Positions 30,961 to 39,157 of a stretch of DNA of 42,086 nt are shown here, in pieces (the first letter of the stretch is position 1; each line of letters begins with the position of its first letter). This DNA is from JBGTNQ01 sp038212375. Its GTDB lineage: Bacteria > Patescibacteriota > Minisyncoccia > Phycocordibacterales > Zambryskibacteraceae. The position numbers and the translations under genes are program-made. The stretch lies in the NCBI GenBank assembly GCA_038212375.1, contig JBBQUO010000004.1:1-42086 (forward strand), given 5' to 3'. The notes beneath the pieces were generated by a model. It had not been told where the DNA came from, did not search any database, and was given only the letters and a program-made list of their open reading frames with translations.

Positions 30961-30966
30961 TATAAT
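30961..30966 (+). promoter_or_regulatory. -10 box of the PQ-loop-like gene
   Basis: TATAAT, 15 nt before the ATG at 30982; predicted leader of about 9 nt. Its position argues against the upstream start at 30943. Confidence 0.55.
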
Positions 30967-30981
30967 GGTAGACTTACGTAT

Positions 30982-31572
30982 ATGAAAGAAACTATTGCAA
31001 TAATAGCTGCCCTACTTGCAGTAGTCGGCAACGTTCCCTACTTACTTGATGTTATCAAGAAGAAGATTGAGCCTCATGCTTATACTTGGTTTGTATGGAG
31101 TATCGTTTCGTGTGTAGTATTTTTTGGTCAAATTGCAAAAGGTGCAGGATGGGGAGCGCTTCCGACAGGTGCGTCTGAAATTTTTACTATTATTATTTTC
31201 TTTTGCGCACTTCCTAATGGGTTTAAGCATGTAGAGCGGATCGATACCATATTCCTCATAGTTGCTCTCCTAGGACTTATTCCGTGGGCTATTACAAATG
31301 ATCCTACTATTTCCGTGATAATTGTAGTATCAATCGACCTCATTGCCTTTATGCCGACGCTTCGCAAAACTTGGCAACATCCAGAGACAGAGACACCACT
31401 CTTGTACAGTACCAACGTACTTCGTCATATACTTGCACTTTTTTCTTTAAGTACGTACAACATTGCAACGACACTCCATTCTTGTGCAATGATTGTTACC
31501 AATACTCTTATGACATCTTTTATCGTGAAGGGAAAACACTCCTATAATGATATCCCAAAGGAAGTTTCGTAA
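30982..31572 (+). CDS. PQ-loop/SemiSWEET-like membrane protein
   Basis: 196 residues from the ATG at 30982; an earlier ATG lies upstream of the -10 box and is disfavoured. Six or seven helices appear as two similar halves. The first begins IIAALLAVVGNVPYLLDVIKKKIEPHAYTWFVW and the second ISVIIVVSIDLIAFMPTLRKTWQHPETETPL, each with the Pro in the helix and a polar loop then aromatic start, the PQ-loop pattern. SWEET-type proteins transport sugars; whether this one does is unknown. Confidence 0.7.
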   Translation: MKETIAIIAALLAVVGNVPYLLDVIKKKIEPHAYTWFVWSIVSCVVFFGQIAKGAGWGALPTGASEIFTIIIFFCALPNGFKHVERIDTIFLIVALLGLIPWAITNDPTISVIIVVSIDLIAFMPTLRKTWQHPETETPLLYSTNVLRHILALFSLSTYNIATTLHSCAMIVTNTLMTSFIVKGKHSYNDIPKEVS

Positions 31573-31596
31573 TGAGCTCGACTTTAACGCAGAATT

Positions 31597-31842
31597 TTAA
31601 TTTGCGATTAATTGCAATTTTTGTTTTCGGGTAAGAGCTTTCAGTTCACCCTCTCGTCTTCTTGAATCAGCATATGTTTCAAGTGCTTCATGATATTTAA
31701 GAATTACTGGGCGACGGATTTTTGTATAGTGAGCTCCGTTTTTTGCACCATTATGCTGTCGAAGTCTCTTTTCTAAATCATTGGTACTCCCAATATACAA
31801 CGTCATATCGTTACACTCGAGTATATAGACAAAAAAGCTCAT
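31597..31842 (-). CDS. GIY-YIG nuclease domain protein
   Basis: 81 residues, the compact UPF0213/YhbQ-like form. The motif appears as FVYILECNDMTLYIGST, followed by NDLEKRLRQHN with its catalytic Arg, and KIRRPVILKYHEALETYADSRRREGELKALTR with the metal-binding Glu. The role is probably in DNA processing, though such short forms are rarely characterised. It starts 3 nt after a small membrane-protein gene. Confidence 0.93.
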   Translation of the reverse strand: MSFFVYILECNDMTLYIGSTNDLEKRLRQHNGAKNGAHYTKIRRPVILKYHEALETYADSRRREGELKALTRKQKLQLIAN

Positions 31843-31845
31843 AGT

Positions 31846-32007
31846 TTAGTTAGCGTTATCGAGCATAGAACTGACAAGCTTTGGAACCCAAAAATTCTGA
31901 GTCACAAGAAGGAGAATTCCGATTACAATAAGAACAAGAAGAACCTTTCGTACCATATTCACAAAGGAAGAATCGCTGCATCCTTCTTTTTTACAATTGA
32001 AATACAT
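31846..32007 (-). CDS. Small 53-aa single-TM protein
   Basis: Reads MYFNCKKEGCSDSSFVNMV, a membrane helix (about 20-38, KVLLVLIVIGILLLV), then QNFWVPKLVSSML. Two Cys in the N-terminal part (C5, C10) could bind metal or form a disulfide. It lies 3 nt upstream of the GIY-YIG start, so the two are probably co-transcribed. Not a recognised family. Confidence 0.6.
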   Translation of the reverse strand: MYFNCKKEGCSDSSFVNMVRKVLLVLIVIGILLLVTQNFWVPKLVSSMLDNAN

Positions 32008-32062
32008 ACAAATAAGTATCTCATACTTTCACAAGAGATTCTTTCGAAAAGATTAGGCAAAT

Positions 32063-32266
32063 ATGACCGATCCTGGTACACTGCCTAAGTCGAACTTTAC
32101 CACCCATAATATTGATACTACAATGGATACTCCTACAACAGAAGTTATGTGCCCAAACTGCCACGTTGCAATGGTAGACGGCGTTTGCCCAAAGTGTGGA
32201 ATGAAGGCTGAAGATATGCACGCAGCTCCAGCAGCAGAAATGCCAGCGGAAGAAGCAGCTATGTAA
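32063..32266 (+). CDS. Small zinc-ribbon protein
   Basis: 67 residues (or 47 if the ATG at 32123 is used, which places the start just before the ribbon). A four-Cys ribbon is clear: MCPNCHVAMVDGVCPKCGMK, CxxC-x8-CxxC. The tail is Ala/Glu/Met-rich and low complexity. Mini zinc ribbons like this are common in Patescibacteria. The stop codon lies inside the terminator stem. Confidence 0.75.
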   Translation: MTDPGTLPKSNFTTHNIDTTMDTPTTEVMCPNCHVAMVDGVCPKCGMKAEDMHAAPAAEMPAEEAAM

Positions 32267-32310
32267 GCAACAAAAAAAAGCCCTTCGGGGCTTTTTTTTG
32301 TTGCTTACAT
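32261..32310. terminator. Long terminator with TTCG loop overlapping the stop codon
   Basis: A 23-bp perfect stem (32261-32283 with 32288-32310) with loop TTCG and eight-base A and T runs. Its left arm includes the last codon and stop of the zinc-ribbon gene. Bidirectional; also serves the convergent ABC-F gene. Confidence 0.95.
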
Positions 32311-32326
32311 GCTGACAATGGAAGAT

Positions 32327-33793
32327 CTAATCAATATCGAGGTCAAGAATGTTATCAATACGAATTTGTTCAACAAACTCTGGGACGTGAGAAACTAGAA
32401 TCATCGCCCCTTGAAACTCAGAAAGCGCTTTTGCAATAACAGGAAGATGGCGGAAGTTAATATGGTTTGTCGGCTCATCGAGAATAAGAAGTGTGGGCTT
32501 TTCGAGCACCAAGCGAGCAAATGCCACAAGCCCCTTTTGTCCCTCGGAAAGATCCCCTACTTTTGATTGCATAAGATGTGATGTAATGAGGAATCCAGCC
32601 GCGGTCGCTCGCATTGTTTCTTCATGAGGTTTTTTCATTGCAGAAATAAGCGACTCATATACGGTATCTTTGAAATTGAGTGTCGAAAAATCTTGTCGGT
32701 AGTACCCGACTTTTACCCCTGGTGTGATCTTCGATCCTTCTGCAGTGCCATGAGCGATAGATTCGAGAAGTGTTGTTTTCCCGATACCGTTAGGTCCACG
32801 AAGGAGGAGATGCTCGTTGCGACGGAGCGCCAGATTTTTCTTTCGCTTCACTGGTTTATGAGTTTTTGGATTCATCGTAGTAAAGCTCGTGATAGTCAGA
32901 AGGTCACCAGAAACTTCTGTTTCAAATGGGATCGTAAAAGAGCGGATAGTCTTATCCTCTTTTCTTGTATCTACCATCTCATCTTCAAGCTCTTCTGCTT
33001 TGTCACGCATACGTCGCGCTACAAGACGCATTTGTCCTCCTTTGTTTGCAAAGAAGTTGGACTTATCTTTGTTTGCTTGGATCTCCTTTGCGAGTTGTGC
33101 ATTCTTTCGGTTTTCTTTTTCTACGCGCGCTGCTATCTGCTCCACCACATCAGAATAGTTCCCAACATATTGTTCGATTTTTCTCGTATGGACGTCGAGG
33201 TAGAGGACTCCGTCGGTAAATGAATTGAGGAAATCTGAATCGTGAGAAATCACGATCACAGTTTTCTCATAATTTTTTATAAAATTCGTGAGATGCTCGA
33301 TCCCCGCTTTGTCGAGATTATTTGTTGGTTCGTCGAGGAGCAATACATCTGGATCTTGAATGAGTGCAGAAGCGAGGAGAAGACGAGCTTGTTGACCACC
33401 AGAGAGAGAGCGTACGATCCTATCATGCGGAGCGTGGAGATTTACCACATCGAGCACTGCATCAATTTTTGGATCGATGTCATATACTTTTTCTGTAAAC
33501 CGTTTCTCAAAAAAATCTCGTACAGTGAGCTCAAGTTCATCACGCTTTATGACTTGCTGTGCTATCGCAACAGAAGAATTTCCACTCAGGAAAATCTGAC
33601 CTGACTCTGGCTTATAAGCTCCCATGATGAGGCCGAAGATAGTACTCTTACCAGCACCATTTTGACCCATAATAGTGATCTTAGACCCTTCGCGCACGAG
33701 GAAATCCACCTCCTCGAGGATTTGCTTTTTGTCGCCATATTCGAAGCTTACTTTTTCAAATCGAAGTACAGTTGCATTTTTGGGCATAGACAT
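32327..33793 (-). CDS. ABC-F family ATP-binding protein
   Basis: 488 residues from the ATG at 33793; the longer reading enters the upstream gene. Two ABC domains in tandem without membrane segments, as in ribosome-acting ABC-F proteins. Domain 1 has Walker A GQNGAGKST, signature LSGGQQARLLLAS and LLLDEPTNNLD. A charged linker follows (about 230-290, with QANKDKSNFFANKGGQMRL). Domain 2 has GPNGIGKTT, LILDEPTNH, and a divergent signature LSEGQKGLVAFA. Uup/EttA-like proteins resolve stalled ribosomes or protect them from antibiotics. Confidence 0.93.
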   Translation of the reverse strand: MSMPKNATVLRFEKVSFEYGDKKQILEEVDFLVREGSKITIMGQNGAGKSTIFGLIMGAYKPESGQIFLSGNSSVAIAQQVIKRDELELTVRDFFEKRFTEKVYDIDPKIDAVLDVVNLHAPHDRIVRSLSGGQQARLLLASALIQDPDVLLLDEPTNNLDKAGIEHLTNFIKNYEKTVIVISHDSDFLNSFTDGVLYLDVHTRKIEQYVGNYSDVVEQIAARVEKENRKNAQLAKEIQANKDKSNFFANKGGQMRLVARRMRDKAEELEDEMVDTRKEDKTIRSFTIPFETEVSGDLLTITSFTTMNPKTHKPVKRKKNLALRRNEHLLLRGPNGIGKTTLLESIAHGTAEGSKITPGVKVGYYRQDFSTLNFKDTVYESLISAMKKPHEETMRATAAGFLITSHLMQSKVGDLSEGQKGLVAFARLVLEKPTLLILDEPTNHINFRHLPVIAKALSEFQGAMILVSHVPEFVEQIRIDNILDLDID

Positions 33794-33836
33794 GACAGTA
33801 CCATAAATATTAAATAATCGATATAGTGATCTATAT

Positions 33837-34685
33837 TTACGGATTACAGACCTCACAATTTTGAGGATCTGCCCCTTTATCATACTGAGAAGAAAATTTT
33901 TCTGCGGTATACGAACAATGCGAACACGTAGACATACTTGACCGAATCATTTCAACTAGTGCTCCGCATTGATTACATGGCAGTCCATTTGTAACACTTG
34001 TAACCACAAATCCTGGAGTATCGCACCGGGGACAACAATCGAGGCACTTATGAACAAGATCTTCTGTTGCTGCTTCTATGTTCTTCATTCGGATAGAGTT
34101 TTTATGAGCTCTCATGTCGGTCTCCAAATGTAATGAACTACAAAACGGGTTGTTCAGCATTTTTTTTATAAGAACGCTGAACTCATCGATAGAGTTAATA
34201 TCCTTGTAGACTTTACTACTATTTTTATGACTTTTGACTATGATACCGTTAATTGGAAAATCCCAAGACAGCGCGAGTTTTACAGCTTCATCGTGAGATG
34301 ATACGGTTTCTGAATATGCATGGACATTATGAGTGCGAGATATTCCGACAATTTCAAGTTCATGGATAGTGTCTATCAGCACAACGATCTCAGTGTTTAG
34401 GGTAAGAAACGGCATGTGTGGATCAATATCAAAACTTCCTTCGCTTGCTACTGCGATATTTAGACCACTGCTTTCTATCACAGCCTTTGCTTTGTTTCTC
34501 GCAGCTTGAAGTTGGTTTACCACTCTTGGTACTTCGCATGAAAATGTTCCAAATACGTCGGTATTAAAATTCGGAGGTACCACCACTTGAACACCGAGCT
34601 TTTTTTCTAGAATTGGGACAATAACGGTTTCCTTCTTATGCATTGTTCCGAGCGCAACTTTCCTTCCCCAAAAAATATTCTTCAT
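33837..34685 (-). CDS. DUF6671 family protein with C-terminal zinc ribbons
   Basis: 282 residues from the ATG at 34685; an upstream TTG reading overlaps the MFS stop. It opens WGRKVALGTMHKKETVIVPI, then VVVPPNFNTDVFGTFSCEV, NIAVASEGSF and VVLIDTIHELEIVG, the text I associate with DUF6671. The C-terminal quarter has three paired-Cys sites: CPRCDTPG, CNQCGALV and CSHCSYTA, plus a final CEVC. Zinc ribbons suggest nucleic-acid or protein binding; function unknown. Part of a minus-strand run MFS, DUF6671, ABC-F. Confidence 0.8.
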   Translation of the reverse strand: MKNIFWGRKVALGTMHKKETVIVPILEKKLGVQVVVPPNFNTDVFGTFSCEVPRVVNQLQAARNKAKAVIESSGLNIAVASEGSFDIDPHMPFLTLNTEIVVLIDTIHELEIVGISRTHNVHAYSETVSSHDEAVKLALSWDFPINGIIVKSHKNSSKVYKDINSIDEFSVLIKKMLNNPFCSSLHLETDMRAHKNSIRMKNIEAATEDLVHKCLDCCPRCDTPGFVVTSVTNGLPCNQCGALVEMIRSSMSTCSHCSYTAEKFSSQYDKGADPQNCEVCNP

Positions 34686-34698
34686 CTTATTTTTCTTA

Positions 34699-35934
34699 CT
34701 ACAGAACAATTGTTTTTCGATAAAACGTTATAAATACAACACCCGCAAGAATAATAGTCACCCCCGAAACAAAGATCGGAGTTAGTGGGGTAACTGATGC
34801 AGCAATAAAACCAGAAAGGATTGGCGGAATAGTTTGTCCTATCGCTTGTACTGAAGCATTCACTCCAAGTATTTCACCTTGCATTTCAGACCCTACAGAA
34901 CGACTCACAAGACTGGTAATGTTTGCGGTAGAAAGACCGTTAAAAATAGCGAAAAATGGTGTTACAAAGAGAAGTCCTACCCATGTTGTTGGGACAAATT
35001 GCATCAAAATAAATATCCCAGTTGCAACGAGTGAAAATCTGAGCACTTTTTGTTCTGAAAAGATTTTACTGACCTTTCGTGTTACTACAGCTTGCGATAG
35101 TGCAATCCAAATACCAACATACGCAAAGTAATTACCTATCGAACCTTGTGAGAATCCAAACTTATTGATAAGGAACACGCTGAAGAAAGTAGTGAAAAAT
35201 GTAAATCCAGAAACAAATAGAAATGAAGTACAAAAAAGCGGCACCATCCCCTTCATGCTAAAAGCTCTGATAATATTTTTTATAGATTTGCCCACATGAA
35301 GTGAGAGCTCTTTTTGCTTTTGCTTAATAGTTTCAGGCAAAAGAAATATTACCGAAAGAACATTGAGGAATGCGATCGCAGAAGCAAACCAAAATGGTGT
35401 AGCGGCATTAAACCAAGAAACAAGACTTGGATCAGAGAGTTTTCCTCCAAGAAATGGGCCGAGAATAAAGCCCATTCCAAATGCAGCCCCAATGAGGCCG
35501 AAGTTTTTTGCTCTATTTTCTGGAGTCGTTATGTCAGCAATGGCAGCTTGCGCAACTGCGATATTTCCTCCAGTGATTCCATCAAATGCTCGCGATACGA
35601 AAAGTAGCGGAAGATTCCTTGTAATAATACCGATAGCAAAAAGAATATATGAAAGTGAAGTGCCCAAAAGTGAAAAAGCGAGAACAGGTTTTCTGCCGAA
35701 TCTATCGGAAAGCTCGCCGAGAATCGGAGTAGCGATAAACTGCATGAAAGGGAAAATAGCGGTGAGAAATCCGAGAAGAATGTATCCTTGACCTACAGAA
35801 AATCCATGCGGGAGTAAATAAAATGTTGAATGGGGATTCGCAAGAAGCTGAGGAATAACAGGAATCAGAATCCCGAAGCCAAGTAAGTCAATAAATACCG
35901 TGAAAACAACAGCAAAAAGTACATTTTTATTCAT
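34699..35934 (-). CDS. MFS transporter, TetA-like DHA1 family
   Basis: 411 residues, twelve membrane helices. The N-terminal VVFTVFIDLLGFGILIPVIPQLL and motif A GELSDRFGRKPVLAFSLLG are those of drug-exporting DHA1 proteins such as TetA. FGLIGAAFGMGFILGPFLGG corresponds to motif C of antiporters. Predicted to export small lipophilic compounds with proton import. A near-leaderless promoter lies upstream. It is followed after 13 nt by the DUF6671 gene. Confidence 0.93.
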   Translation of the reverse strand: MNKNVLFAVVFTVFIDLLGFGILIPVIPQLLANPHSTFYLLPHGFSVGQGYILLGFLTAIFPFMQFIATPILGELSDRFGRKPVLAFSLLGTSLSYILFAIGIITRNLPLLFVSRAFDGITGGNIAVAQAAIADITTPENRAKNFGLIGAAFGMGFILGPFLGGKLSDPSLVSWFNAATPFWFASAIAFLNVLSVIFLLPETIKQKQKELSLHVGKSIKNIIRAFSMKGMVPLFCTSFLFVSGFTFFTTFFSVFLINKFGFSQGSIGNYFAYVGIWIALSQAVVTRKVSKIFSEQKVLRFSLVATGIFILMQFVPTTWVGLLFVTPFFAIFNGLSTANITSLVSRSVGSEMQGEILGVNASVQAIGQTIPPILSGFIAASVTPLTPIFVSGVTIILAGVVFITFYRKTIVL

Positions 35935-35942
35935 AGAAAGTT

Positions 35943-35951
35943 ATACTACCA
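35943..35951 (-). promoter_or_regulatory. Near-leaderless extended -10 promoter (MFS)
   Basis: TGG then TAGTAT (35943-35948), 8 nt, then ATG at 35934. Confidence 0.5.
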
Positions 35952-35972
35952 CATATCAGCATTTACGCTTAC

Positions 35973-37127
35973 TTATTGATACTGAATATAGATTGGCTGA
36001 GGACTGAGCTTCAGGAGTTCTTGCGGCGAAAGGATGTGAGTACTTGGAGACTTTAGATCATTTTTGTAGAACAACTTAAACCCCGTAAATTCTACAGGCT
36101 CGGGAACTACAACATTATTATAAGTTCCAAACTTTTTTTCTGGAGTCCCCCATCCATCCATATGGATAACAATCTGAACTTCAGGAAGTACTTTGATTTG
36201 TTTGTAGTTGGTTAGCATGTCATGGGTAAAACGATGAATGACGAGAATTTTCGGAGGTAGATTATTATCTTTTACTAATGTTGCCAAGTAATTTGCAGCA
36301 TAATTCACATCAGTCGCATCCATTGTGCCAATAACGCTCCCAGGTTTATTGCCATTTTTCATAGAAAATTCGGGGTCGAGTCCGAGATGAACATTCGGTA
36401 ACTTCAAAAACTTTTCAAGAAGCGGGATTTCTTTAGCAAACGTACTGAGCCCTACTTGGATATCAAGAAATACGATTCCATGCACCTCATCTGCGAGCCT
36501 GATGGCCTTCTCTATCTGGTCATCTGGCATGCGTAAGATATATTTTCCATCTGCTCCCGCACTTCCTTGTGCTGTCACTGCAATATAATGTATCGCAGGT
36601 ATCACCGGAGTCTGAGGATCTGCATCCTGCCACTTTTTTACTTCAGCTTTTAAATGTGTGAGCATTTCTTCCGGAGGGTAAGCACCTAATGCTCCCATTC
36701 CAGTTGAATAAAAGTTTCCATAATATGCAATAACTCGACTAAACGGAAGAATAGCCCTTGCATTCGGATATACAGTCTTTACTGGGTAAAGATATTTCTT
36801 CTCAACTACAATTTTGGTAGTACTTGCTGTGCTCGTAGCACGAACTTTTGGAACAGGATTATTTGCAATTGCGAGTAGCTTTGCATCATACAAAGTCGTG
36901 TCAAGAGATTTGATTTGTTCAGGAAGAATTTCAGATGTTACGATATGTTTTATGGTTGTTGCCTTCGAATTGTAAGAGACTACGAATGCCTCCATATTAC
37001 TTACGTAGTACATTCCAATTAACAAAATAATCAATCCGAAAAAAACATAGATCAGCAGAGTGTGCTCAGCAAAAAAAATAAATACTTTACCTTTTATGGG
37101 CTCTTTCTTAGAAGATTTCATAAACAT
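35973..37127 (-). CDS. Membrane-anchored TIM-barrel-like exoprotein
   Basis: 384 residues: a basic N-terminus, an anchor (about 20-45), a Thr/Ser-rich linker (about 95-110), then a large outer domain (about 120-384). ILPFSRVIAYYGNFYSTGMGALG, PVIPAIHYIAVTAQGS, GIVFLDIQVGLSTF, LPNVHLGLDPEFSM and PPKILVIHRFTHDM form a series of beta strands with acidic or aromatic ends, like a glycoside-hydrolase TIM barrel. HLGLDPEFSM could hold a catalytic Asp/Glu. No closer family is recognised. A second ATG two codons in (37121) is an alternative start. Confidence 0.7.
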   Translation of the reverse strand: MFMKSSKKEPIKGKVFIFFAEHTLLIYVFFGLIILLIGMYYVSNMEAFVVSYNSKATTIKHIVTSEILPEQIKSLDTTLYDAKLLAIANNPVPKVRATSTASTTKIVVEKKYLYPVKTVYPNARAILPFSRVIAYYGNFYSTGMGALGAYPPEEMLTHLKAEVKKWQDADPQTPVIPAIHYIAVTAQGSAGADGKYILRMPDDQIEKAIRLADEVHGIVFLDIQVGLSTFAKEIPLLEKFLKLPNVHLGLDPEFSMKNGNKPGSVIGTMDATDVNYAANYLATLVKDNNLPPKILVIHRFTHDMLTNYKQIKVLPEVQIVIHMDGWGTPEKKFGTYNNVVVPEPVEFTGFKLFYKNDLKSPSTHILSPQELLKLSPQPIYIQYQ

Positions 37128-37188
37128 ATACTGAGTAGGTCATATCAGTATCATAGTACACTACTCAGATAATTATTGTGAAGGTATT

Positions 37189-37217
37189 TTGACATTACAT
37201 ACTGTGAAGCCTATACT
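37189..37217 (+). promoter_or_regulatory. Consensus promoter of the 75-aa gene
   Basis: TTGACA (37189-37194), 17-bp spacer, TATACT (37212-37217). Leader of about 32 nt with GAGGAG at 37244-37249. Confidence 0.9.
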
Positions 37218-37255
37218 TTTTCAGGAATTGCACTTACCTTCACGAGGAGATGGTC

Positions 37256-37483
37256 ATGAAAAAGTTTGACCCGTGTAACATCCCACCATTTCTTCTCGTG
37301 GTAGCCATCACGATCTTTACCCACTGGAGAATCTTTGCTGGTGTAATCGGAGTTTTTATTATTCCGGCCGTCTTCAATGGACGCGCTCAGCCGTATCTTT
37401 GGCCATGGGCATTCTTTGCCTACATTATGGTGCTTCTATACGTGATCAATCGTGACAAACACAAAGACCAAACTTTCTGGTAA
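37256..37483 (+). CDS. Unknown 75-aa two-TM membrane protein
   Basis: Two membrane helices (about 11-36 and 48-65) with a short NGRAQPYLWP loop between them and a charged tail INRDKHKDQTFW. No family recognised. The ATG at 37256 is preferred because GAGGAG at 37244-37249 lies 6 nt upstream; an ATG at 37250 is too close to it. Consensus promoter and following hairpin make a complete single-gene unit of the same style as those at 22067 and 26673. Confidence 0.75.
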   Translation: MKKFDPCNIPPFLLVVAITIFTHWRIFAGVIGVFIIPAVFNGRAQPYLWPWAFFAYIMVLLYVINRDKHKDQTFW

Positions 37484-37501
37484 TTTGATGGAGGAAATTC
37501 T

Positions 37502-37532
37502 ATGAGCGCGACCCTGGGTCGCGCTCATATAT
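37502..37532 (+). terminator. Terminator of the 75-aa gene
   Basis: A 12-bp GC-rich stem (ATGAGCGCGACC arm, 3-nt loop) followed by an AT-rich tract. Confidence 0.8.
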
Positions 37533-37570
37533 TTTATATTTGCATTTCAATCTATCTCAAACCTTCCAAA

Positions 37571-37605
37571 CAAAAAAGCGCACACCTACGGCGTGCGCTT
37601 TTTTG
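37571..37605. terminator. Terminator at the end of the CxxC gene
   Basis: An AAAAAAGCGCAC arm pairs with GTGCGCTTTTTT around a small loop. It begins right beside the stop of the minus-strand gene at 37606; bidirectional. Confidence 0.9.
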
Positions 37606-38088
37606 TTACTTTACTGACTTCTTTTTTGTTACCTTCTTGATTGTCTCTGCGAGGTCCTGCCCTTTCATTATTTCTAATATTGAATCAAGCTTTTTTTCTA
37701 TTGATTCAATCTGTGACTTAAGTTCATCGATACGTGGATCAGGATCCTGGAGTTTTTGACTACTAAAGGATTCTGATGATCGAGTCCTATCGAAACTTCG
37801 AGGACTCGAATCTCGACGACCATCTCTCCTCTCTGGTCTGTCGCCCTTTCCACCAAAACAGTCTCTACAAAGCACTGGTCTTTCCCCCGTTGGACGAAAT
37901 GGCACTTCACAAGACTTTCCACATTGAGCGCACGTTGCACTAAACATCTCTGACCTTGCTCCATCACGAGATCCTGACTTACTAAAGCCGCCACTGCGTG
38001 GAAACTTCGGCCTGTCTCCTCCTGCACGAAACCCTCCTCCACGCCCTCCACCTCCTCTAAAATTATTAGATTTTTTAAATTCTGCCAT
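37606..38088 (-). CDS. CxxC-x17-CxxC zinc protein with Gly/Arg-rich ends
   Basis: 160 residues from the ATG at 38088; the longer reading adds unrelated text. The N-terminal 45 residues are Gly/Arg/Phe-rich (RGG-like, GGGGRGGGFRAGGDRPKFP). The core is ATCAQCGKSCEVPFRPTGERPVLCRDCF, a zinc site (CxxC-x17-CxxC) that I recall as a common CPR domain. A charged Ser/Arg linker and a C-terminal coiled coil (about 115-145, RIDELKSQIESIEKKLDSILEI) follow. RGG-type ends suggest RNA binding, and the coil suggests oligomers. Function not established. Confidence 0.85.
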   Translation of the reverse strand: MAEFKKSNNFRGGGGRGGGFRAGGDRPKFPRSGGFSKSGSRDGARSEMFSATCAQCGKSCEVPFRPTGERPVLCRDCFGGKGDRPERRDGRRDSSPRSFDRTRSSESFSSQKLQDPDPRIDELKSQIESIEKKLDSILEIMKGQDLAETIKKVTKKKSVK

Positions 38089-38170
38089 AAAGATTATTTC
38101 ATTAGACTTGACTAAGAAGTCCAAATATAGTCTTTTGTGACTGAAAAAGCAAGGGCTTATCCTGTAAATG

Positions 38171-38208
38171 AAAAAACAAACCTGCATCTCTGTAAGATGT
38201 CGGTTTTT
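38171..38208 (-). terminator. Terminator of the sugar transferase gene
   Basis: CCGACATCT pairs with AGATGCAGG (two mismatches), followed by TTTGTTTTTT on the minus strand. Confidence 0.75.
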
Positions 38209-38225
38209 CCCAATACAGTAGTGTA

Positions 38226-38864
38226 TTAAATCCCCTTCGCTAACATGAGTACTTTTATTGTTCTTACAATAATTTTTATATCAAAAAGTACTATTGATAT
38301 ACCGCTTTCATGAATATACCGACCGAGATACAGTGCATCGAGCTCTGCTGCTGAAGTATTTTCCTTTCCTTTATATGATTGGAAAATTCCAGTCATTCCA
38401 CCTTGTAGCTGGGCAATAGTTGGATGAGTTACTTTTGTAAGTTTTTGAAACACTTCTTTGTTCAAAGGGCGTGGACCAACAATACTCATATCTCCCCTGA
38501 GAACATTCCATAACTGAGGAAGCTCATCGAGATATACCTGTCTCAAACATCTTCCTACAAATATAAGCTTTCCAGAATGTTCGAGCACTTTGGTGTGAAT
38601 AAAAACCCCTTCATGTCTCATAGTATCAATAACTTTTTGGTCAAAGATATTAAATTTAAACAACTGAAATGGCTTTCCCCGCGAAATACGAATTTCTGAA
38701 TATACTAATGGGTCAAATGGCCTTCCACGCATCACGTGCTCAAAAAAGATCAGTACAAAAAATACAACCCAGAGAGGTGAAAGTACGATTATGACACAGA
38801 GCGAAAAAATAGTATCGAACACTCTCTTTGCAATGTGGATTTTTGGAGTTGGTGTTGTCTCCAT
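38226..38864 (-). CDS. Bacterial sugar transferase (polyprenyl-phosphate glycosyl-1-phosphate transferase)
   Basis: 212 residues from the ATG at 38864 (an upstream GTG gives only four more). Transfers a sugar-1-phosphate to undecaprenyl phosphate, the first step of a surface polysaccharide. Marks are the anchoring helix after KRVFDTIFSLCVIIVLSPLW, then FQLFKFNIF, LRQVYLDELPQLWNVLRGDMSIVGPRPL (the catalytic D-E pair in LDELPQ), and the C-terminal DIKIIVRTIKVLM. This family has a re-entrant helix with Pro. It is the start of an exopolysaccharide route, possibly completed elsewhere. Confidence 0.93.
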   Translation of the reverse strand: METTPTPKIHIAKRVFDTIFSLCVIIVLSPLWVVFFVLIFFEHVMRGRPFDPLVYSEIRISRGKPFQLFKFNIFDQKVIDTMRHEGVFIHTKVLEHSGKLIFVGRCLRQVYLDELPQLWNVLRGDMSIVGPRPLNKEVFQKLTKVTHPTIAQLQGGMTGIFQSYKGKENTSAAELDALYLGRYIHESGISIVLFDIKIIVRTIKVLMLAKGI

Positions 38865-38935
38865 TCGAAGAGACACAATTTATATCACATTTTAAATATT
38901 TTGTCGAGTATCTTTTATTCTGTTTTCTCGTGTCC

Positions 38936-39133
38936 TCATCCAGATCTTACTAGGCCTTTTTCTATAGACTGTAAAATTTTTGATAGTGGAAATATGACTG
39001 GCATATCATCAAACAATCTTGTTAGTGCGATATGAGGTTCTTTCTTTTCGATCAAACGGGCAGCTACCTCGTCGATGAGATACTCTACATCGCGTATATC
39101 GATGATTGCATTTTTCAGTTTGGTATTTGCCAT
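38936..39133 (-). CDS. Unknown 65-aa helical protein
   Basis: A soluble, mostly helical product with alternating charge: RDVEYLIDEVAARLIEKKEP, IALTRLFDDMPVIFPLSK, and a final SIEKGLVRSG. No family recognised. A TATAAT lies 10 nt before the ATG, giving a leader of about 4 nt, and the stop is 71 nt before the sugar transferase start. The short length could mean a regulatory partner or an antitoxin-like protein, but no toxin is next to it. Confidence 0.6.
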   Translation of the reverse strand: MANTKLKNAIIDIRDVEYLIDEVAARLIEKKEPHIALTRLFDDMPVIFPLSKILQSIEKGLVRSG

Positions 39134-39157
39134 AATGTGAGTAATTATACAGTACAG

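Noticed and set aside
32624..33223. 199-codon open frame opposite the ABC-F gene
   Set aside because: Antisense shadow; the sense strand shows both ABC signatures.
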